Positions 60,419-64,000 of a stretch of 64,000 nt of DNA are shown here, piece by piece. This DNA comes from JAFARZ01 sp035651595 (GTDB taxonomy: Bacteria > Actinomycetota > Actinomycetes > Streptosporangiales > Streptosporangiaceae), in the NCBI GenBank assembly GCA_035651595.1, contig DASRFJ010000043.1, forward strand, positions 1 through 64,000, given 5' to 3'. The position numbers were made by a program, and so were the translations under genes. The notes beneath the pieces were generated by a model. The model made no database searches. It saw nothing but the letters and a program-made list of their open reading frames with translations, and was not told the DNA's origin. Positions within the stretch are counted from its first letter, which is position 1. Every line of letters starts with the position of its first letter.

Positions 60419-61296
60419 CCCTTCACCGCCCCGGCGACCAAGCCGCTGGCAAGCCGGCGCTGGACGCCGATGAAGAACAGCATGACCGGGATCGTGAACA
60501 GCGTGGAGGAGGCCATGATCGGACCCCACTGGGCACCGTTCCTGCCGTAGAAGTACTGCACGGACAGCGGCAGGGTGAACTTCCCGACCGACGTCGGGCT
60601 CAGCAGCGACAGCGCGAAGACGAACTCGTTGTACGCGAAGATGAACGCGAACACGCTGGTCGCTACCAGGCCGGGCGCGACCAGCGGGAGCAGAACCCGC
60701 CAGAACACCTTGTACGGCCCGGCCCCGTCGATCGAGGCCGCCTCCTCCACCTCGCGCGGCACCGCGGCGACGAAGTTGCGCAGCATCAAGATCGTGACCG
60801 GCAGCGCGAACGTCGTGTACAGCAGCGCCAGCCCGACGAGGTTGTCGAGCAGGCCCCAGGACCGGAAGTCGAGGAACAGCGTGATGATCAGCGCCTGCTG
60901 CGGCAGCATCTGCACGATCAGCAGCATGATCAGGTACGTGGTGCGCAGCCGGAATCTGAACCGGGCCAGCGCGACGGCGGCGAGCAGCGCGATCAGCGAC
61001 GACAAGATGACCGCGGACACGGTCACGAACAGGCCGTTCCGCAGGAACACCCAGTACGACTTGCCGACGAGGCTGCCGCTGAACACCGCGCGGAAGTTCG
61101 CCAGCGTCGGGTGCGACGGGATCGGGTGCGGGGTCAGCGAGTACCACTCGGTGGCCGGCTTGAACGCGGTCGAGATCATCCACAGGATCGGGAACACCGT
61201 GACGAGCGCGACCAGCAGGCCCAGCAGGTTCAGCAGCGCTCTCCGCGAACGTCGGGACAGACGAAAGCCAGACCGTGGCGAAGAAAGCGCAGTCAT
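60415..61296 (-). CDS. CUT1 sugar ABC transporter permease, MalG type
   Basis: 293 residues from the ATG at 61296, overlapping the previous permease stop (ATGA). Six helices; the EAA loop is EEAASIDGAGPYKVFWRVLL. With the MalF-type protein it forms the inner-membrane channel for the sugar. It is followed directly by the GH3 gene, so uptake and hydrolysis are made together. No ATPase gene is in the operon. Confidence 0.94.
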   Translation of the reverse strand: MTALSSPRSGFRLSRRSRRALLNLLGLLVALVTVFPILWMISTAFKPATEWYSLTPHPIPSHPTLANFRAVFSGSLVGKSYWVFLRNGLFVTVSAVILSSLIALLAAVALARFRFRLRTTYLIMLLIVQMLPQQALIITLFLDFRSWGLLDNLVGLALLYTTFALPVTILMLRNFVAAVPREVEEAASIDGAGPYKVFWRVLLPLVAPGLVATSVFAFIFAYNEFVFALSLLSPTSVGKFTLPLSVQYFYGRNGAQWGPIMASSTLFTIPVMLFFIGVQRRLASGLVAGAVKG

Positions 61297-62333
61297 CGGA
61301 GTGCCCCCTGCCGGACCGAGGCCCGTACGTAGCCAACCGTGAGGATCAGCAGGATGATCGTGAGGATGAACGCGCCGGCCGACGCCAGCCCGTATTCGGG
61401 CGGCATGTTGAACGCGTTGGCGTATTCGTAGATGCCCAGGTTGTACAAGTCGCGCTGGCCAAGTTCGCCGATCACGATGTACACCTGCGTGAACACGCCG
61501 AAGTCCCAGATGATGGACAGCAGCACCAGGACCAGGAAGATGGGCTTGAGCAGCGGGAACGTGACCTTCCAGAAGATCCGCCAGCCGCTGGCGCCGTCCA
61601 CGCGGGCGGACTCGTGCAGCTCGGACGGTATCGTGCGCAGCCCGGCCAGCACGCTGACCGCGACGAACGGGAAGCCGGACCAGACCACCAGGATCGTGAT
61701 CAGCGTGTACGCGGGCAGCGCGGCGTTGGTCCAGCTGAAGGCGGCCCAGTGCGCGCCGCCGCCAAGCCAGGACGGCCACTTGGACAAGAACCAGTCGACG
61801 ACTCCGCCGTCCGGCGTGGCCAGCCAGACGAAGACCACGCTCGCCGACACCGCCGGGGTGGCCCAGGCCAGCGTCGCGACCGAGGACACGAACGCGGCCA
61901 TCCGCGGGCCGAGACGGCTCAGCAGCAACCCGACCAGCGTGCCGACCACGAGCGTCAGCGGGACCATGACCACCGCGGAGATCAGGCTGATCCGCAGCGA
62001 CAGCCAGAACTCCGGGTCGTGCAGGATCTGGGAGTAGTTGCCGAAGCCCACCCACTGCGTCGGCAGCGTCCCGATCTCCTGCTGCAGGCCGTAGTTCTGG
62101 AACGAGATGACGCCGATCTGGACGGTCGGGTACAGCACCAGCACGCCGATCAGCGCGATCGACGGCACGAGCAGCAGGTACGGCGCCACCCGGTGGCGGC
62201 GGATCCACACCGCGAACCGCTGCTGCGATGTCAGTGGCCGGCCCGAAGCCGAGTGGCGGCCACCCCGGCCGCCCGAGGTGGGACCAGCCGGGGAGCGCAG
62301 GCTCCCCGGCTGGCCATTTACGGTTCTCACCAT
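61293..62333 (-). CDS. CUT1 sugar ABC transporter permease, MalF type
   Basis: 346 residues from the ATG at 62333. A hydrophilic start rich in Gly, Arg and Ser (1–45) leads to helices beginning with APYLLLVPSIALIGVLVLYP. The EAA loop is HESARVDGASGWRIFWKVTF. It starts 27 bp after the binding-protein stop and overlaps the MalG-type gene by 4 nt. Confidence 0.94.
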   Translation of the reverse strand: MVRTVNGQPGSLRSPAGPTSGGRGGRHSASGRPLTSQQRFAVWIRRHRVAPYLLLVPSIALIGVLVLYPTVQIGVISFQNYGLQQEIGTLPTQWVGFGNYSQILHDPEFWLSLRISLISAVVMVPLTLVVGTLVGLLLSRLGPRMAAFVSSVATLAWATPAVSASVVFVWLATPDGGVVDWFLSKWPSWLGGGAHWAAFSWTNAALPAYTLITILVVWSGFPFVAVSVLAGLRTIPSELHESARVDGASGWRIFWKVTFPLLKPIFLVLVLLSIIWDFGVFTQVYIVIGELGQRDLYNLGIYEYANAFNMPPEYGLASAGAFILTIILLILTVGYVRASVRQGALR

Positions 62334-62360
62334 GCGCAGACTAGCCTCGCCGAGGCCGGG

Positions 62361-63728
62361 CTAGCTCTCGGTGCCGGTGTTCAGCACCTGCTGGAGCTGG
62401 CTGTTCGCGGCCGCCACCGTGGACTGGAACGGCGCGCCGTTCATCAGCGCCTTGAGCATGTCCGGGATGATGAAGTACTTCCCGGTGTCCGCGGTCGCCC
62501 AGTTCTTCGCGTTCAGGGGCGCGAGCTGGGCGTTCGAGGCGGCCTTGGCGAAGCCGGACATGAGCTGCCCGGTGTAGGCCTGGTTGGATAGCTCGGAGGT
62601 GTACGGCGGGAAGAAGCCCTGCGAGTTGGCGAAGGTCAGGGAGTTGGACTCGTTGTCCATCACCGAGATCAGGTCCCAGTCGGCCTGCTGGTTCTTGCTG
62701 GTCGCGAACACGGCCAGGTCGGAGCCGCCGGCGAAGACCGGCGCGGTGACCGGGGTGCCGTTCTGGCTGGGGATCGGGAAGGAGGCCCAGTTGGCCTTGT
62801 CGGTGGCGTTCTTCGGGAACTCGGCCGATGCCCACGGACCGTCGATGTACATGTCCAGCTTGCCGAGCGCGAAGTCGGTGTTGGCGCCGCCGGCCGTCGA
62901 GCCGGTGGGGCCGAGCTCGGTCTGGCCGATGTACTGGGACGGCGACAGATGATAGGTGCGGTACAGCGACACGTACCACTTGATCGCGGCCTCGTCCTGC
63001 GGCGAGGTCAGGTCCGCGGTCCACTTGCCGCCCGACTGCGTGGCGATCTGGCCGCCGGAGCCCCAGATGAAGCTGGCGAACGCGTTCGAGTCGTCGGTGA
63101 TCGCGTCGATGCCGTAGGTCCCGGGGAAGGTCTTCATCAGCTTCTGCGCGTCGGTGACCAGGTCCGCCCAGGTCGTGGGCGTGCTGGTGATGCCGGCCTT
63201 CTGGAACTGGTCGGTGCGGTACCAGATTCCCCGCACGCCGCCGAACCACGGCACCGCGTAGTCGTTGCCGTTCTGGTTGTCGTTGGCGAGCTCGCCCGCG
63301 ATCAGCCCGGACTTGTTCGACCAGGAGTTCACGTAGCTCGAGATGTTGGCCAGCACGCCGAGGCTCGCCTCGGTGGGCGTGTCGGTGTTGCCCAGCTCGG
63401 TGATGTCGGGGGCGTTCTTGCCGCTGGCCAGCGCGTTGTTCCAGTCAGTGGTGCGGCTGGTCCACGGGATCCAGTCGACGTTGATCTTCGTGTTCTTGTA
63501 CTGCGGGAACTGCTGCTTGAACTGGGCAGTCACCCCGTTCATCCAGGCGACCTCGGACGGAACCGAGCCACCCATGCGCCAGACGGTGATGCTGGCCGGG
63601 GCGTTCGAGGAGCCCGAGCTGGAGCCCGCGCTGGGAGTATTAGAAGAGCTGGAGCTGCAGCCAGCTATAGCGAGCGCCGCGGCGGCGCCGAACGCGACCA
63701 GTGCGGCTGGTGTTTTTCTGAGTCCCAC
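62361..63728 (-). CDS. Sugar ABC transporter substrate-binding lipoprotein
   Basis: About 455 residues. The GTG at 63728 has AAGGAG eight bases upstream; a GTG nine bases earlier overlaps that site and is less likely. The signal peptide ends in IAG-Cys24, then a Ser-rich linker. Family-1 CUT1 fold with YAVPWFGGVRGIWYRTDQF and SFPIPSQNGTPVTAPVFAGG. It should deliver a short oligosaccharide to the permeases. It is the first gene of the operon. A palindromic operator 64 bp upstream nearly matches the one before the secreted GH16 glucanase gene. Confidence 0.93.
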   Translation of the reverse strand: MGLRKTPAALVAFGAAAALAIAGCSSSSSNTPSAGSSSGSSNAPASITVWRMGGSVPSEVAWMNGVTAQFKQQFPQYKNTKINVDWIPWTSRTTDWNNALASGKNAPDITELGNTDTPTEASLGVLANISSYVNSWSNKSGLIAGELANDNQNGNDYAVPWFGGVRGIWYRTDQFQKAGITSTPTTWADLVTDAQKLMKTFPGTYGIDAITDDSNAFASFIWGSGGQIATQSGGKWTADLTSPQDEAAIKWYVSLYRTYHLSPSQYIGQTELGPTGSTAGGANTDFALGKLDMYIDGPWASAEFPKNATDKANWASFPIPSQNGTPVTAPVFAGGSDLAVFATSKNQQADWDLISVMDNESNSLTFANSQGFFPPYTSELSNQAYTGQLMSGFAKAASNAQLAPLNAKNWATADTGKYFIIPDMLKALMNGAPFQSTVAAANSQLQQVLNTGTES

Positions 63729-63791
63729 TGCTGGCACTCCTTCCGGGTGGTGTACTCGGCGATCAAACTTATGAGAAGCCGTGAACAGAAA

Positions 63792-63814
63792 CTAACCGGA
63801 AACTTTCCTATAAG
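63792..63814. promoter_or_regulatory. ROK-type operator upstream of the sugar-binding-protein gene
   Basis: The minus strand reads CTTATAGGAAAGTTTCC then GGTTAG. The first 17 bases equal the perfect palindrome at 21417–21439, and the core GGAAAGTTTCC is itself palindromic. The site lies between the divergent sugar operon and ROK regulator genes and could control both. Confidence 0.72.
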
Positions 63815-63911
63815 ATAGCCCCTGTTGCCGGATCGAGACAAAAGCCGCCTCAGTGTCGTGACCACCGGGCCGCCGGGGGGTACGGTACGAGCGGTACACG
63901 GAGGGACCGCG

Positions 63912-64000
63912 ATGGACGCACCTGAAATCCTTGACCAGGCGGACAACCGCGTTCGTCCCGGTACGCCCAGTTTGCTGCGCGAGCTTAACGACCGGGCCGC
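63912..64000 (+). CDS. ROK family transcriptional regulator (5' end only)
   Basis: The ATG at 63912 follows GGAGGGACCGCG, and 29 codons run off the window edge. The start contains RPGTPSLLRELNDRAA, the hallmark opening of ROK/NagC-type repressors (GTPSLLRxLNxRA) just before the helix-turn-helix. ROK regulators bind a sugar or sugar phosphate in a kinase-like domain and repress sugar-use genes. It is divergent from the binding-protein gene with the shared operator between, so it is the likely repressor of this operon and of the GH16 gene. Confidence 0.85.
   Translation, partial: MDAPEILDQADNRVRPGTPSLLRELNDRA

Overview
The window is very GC-rich (G/C at almost every third codon position) and carries a housekeeping gene order typical of Actinobacteria: dapA–rnj, then ftsK–rodZ-like–rimO–pgsA–cinA–clgR. 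Large LAL-type LuxR regulators, mycothiol-linked enzyme families, CUT1 sugar transporters without their own ATPase, and GTG starts with 4-nt ATGA/GTGA overlaps fit a soil-type filamentous actinobacterium. I cannot name the genus.

Layout. 1–4.3 kb: a P-type cation ATPase cut by the window edge, a tandem universal stress protein, and a two-helix membrane protein. 4.4–11.6 kb: the most interesting block. It is a compact RiPP-like cassette (29-residue peptide gene, perfect 13-bp hairpin, PqqD-like/M50 membrane metallopeptidase, TPR protein, FMN flavoprotein) with a divergent LAL-LuxR regulator. 11.8–15.4 kb: AhpD-like and DUF1702 genes divergent from an FAD/NAD(P) oxidoreductase. 15.7–18.6 kb: an Rv1733c-like membrane protein, the wreck of a DesK/DesR-type two-component system, a small unknown gene, and over 800 bp with little coding. 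18.6–26.7 kb: GNAT, FAH-family hydrolase, secreted GH16–ricin glucanase, mycothiol-type enzyme, HpaD-like extradiol dioxygenase, and an FtsX-type ABC exporter with a PadR regulator.

27.4–32.0 kb is a CUT1 sugar ABC operon with two different binding proteins and no ATPase. 32–36.6 kb holds two families of palindromic intergenic repeats, an orphan diiron ferritin-like protein, and a three-gene zinc-ribbon membrane operon in which two neighbouring proteins share a short Gly/Val-rich motif resembling bacterial amyloid-signalling sequences. 36.7–44.0 kb: dapA, rnj, an AraC regulator, a TIGR03086 protein, a D-2-hydroxyacid dehydrogenase, and overlapping bioB and AMP nucleosidase-like genes. 44.0–45.1 kb is a decay zone with two pseudogenes. 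45.1–51.6 kb is the ftsK-to-clgR core block.

51.7–57.6 kb: an Rrf2 regulator divergent from a molybdenum hydroxylase operon (small, FAD and form-II large subunits) ending in a polytopic membrane protein. 57.6–58.7 kb: an AbiEi-like gene bracketed by inverted copies of an interspersed repeat. 58.7–64 kb: a carbohydrate operon (binding protein, two permeases, NagZ-like GH3), then the first 29 codons of a divergent ROK regulator.

Connections. A 23-bp palindrome in front of the GH16 gene (21.4 kb) recurs in imperfect form in front of the sugar-binding-protein gene (63.8 kb), next to the ROK gene. This suggests one regulon joining a secreted endoglucanase, an uptake system and an intracellular GH3, 42 kb apart. 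Neither sugar transporter has an ATPase gene, so a shared MsiK-type ATPase elsewhere is expected. No rRNA, tRNA, CRISPR array, intact insertion sequence or phage gene was recognised.
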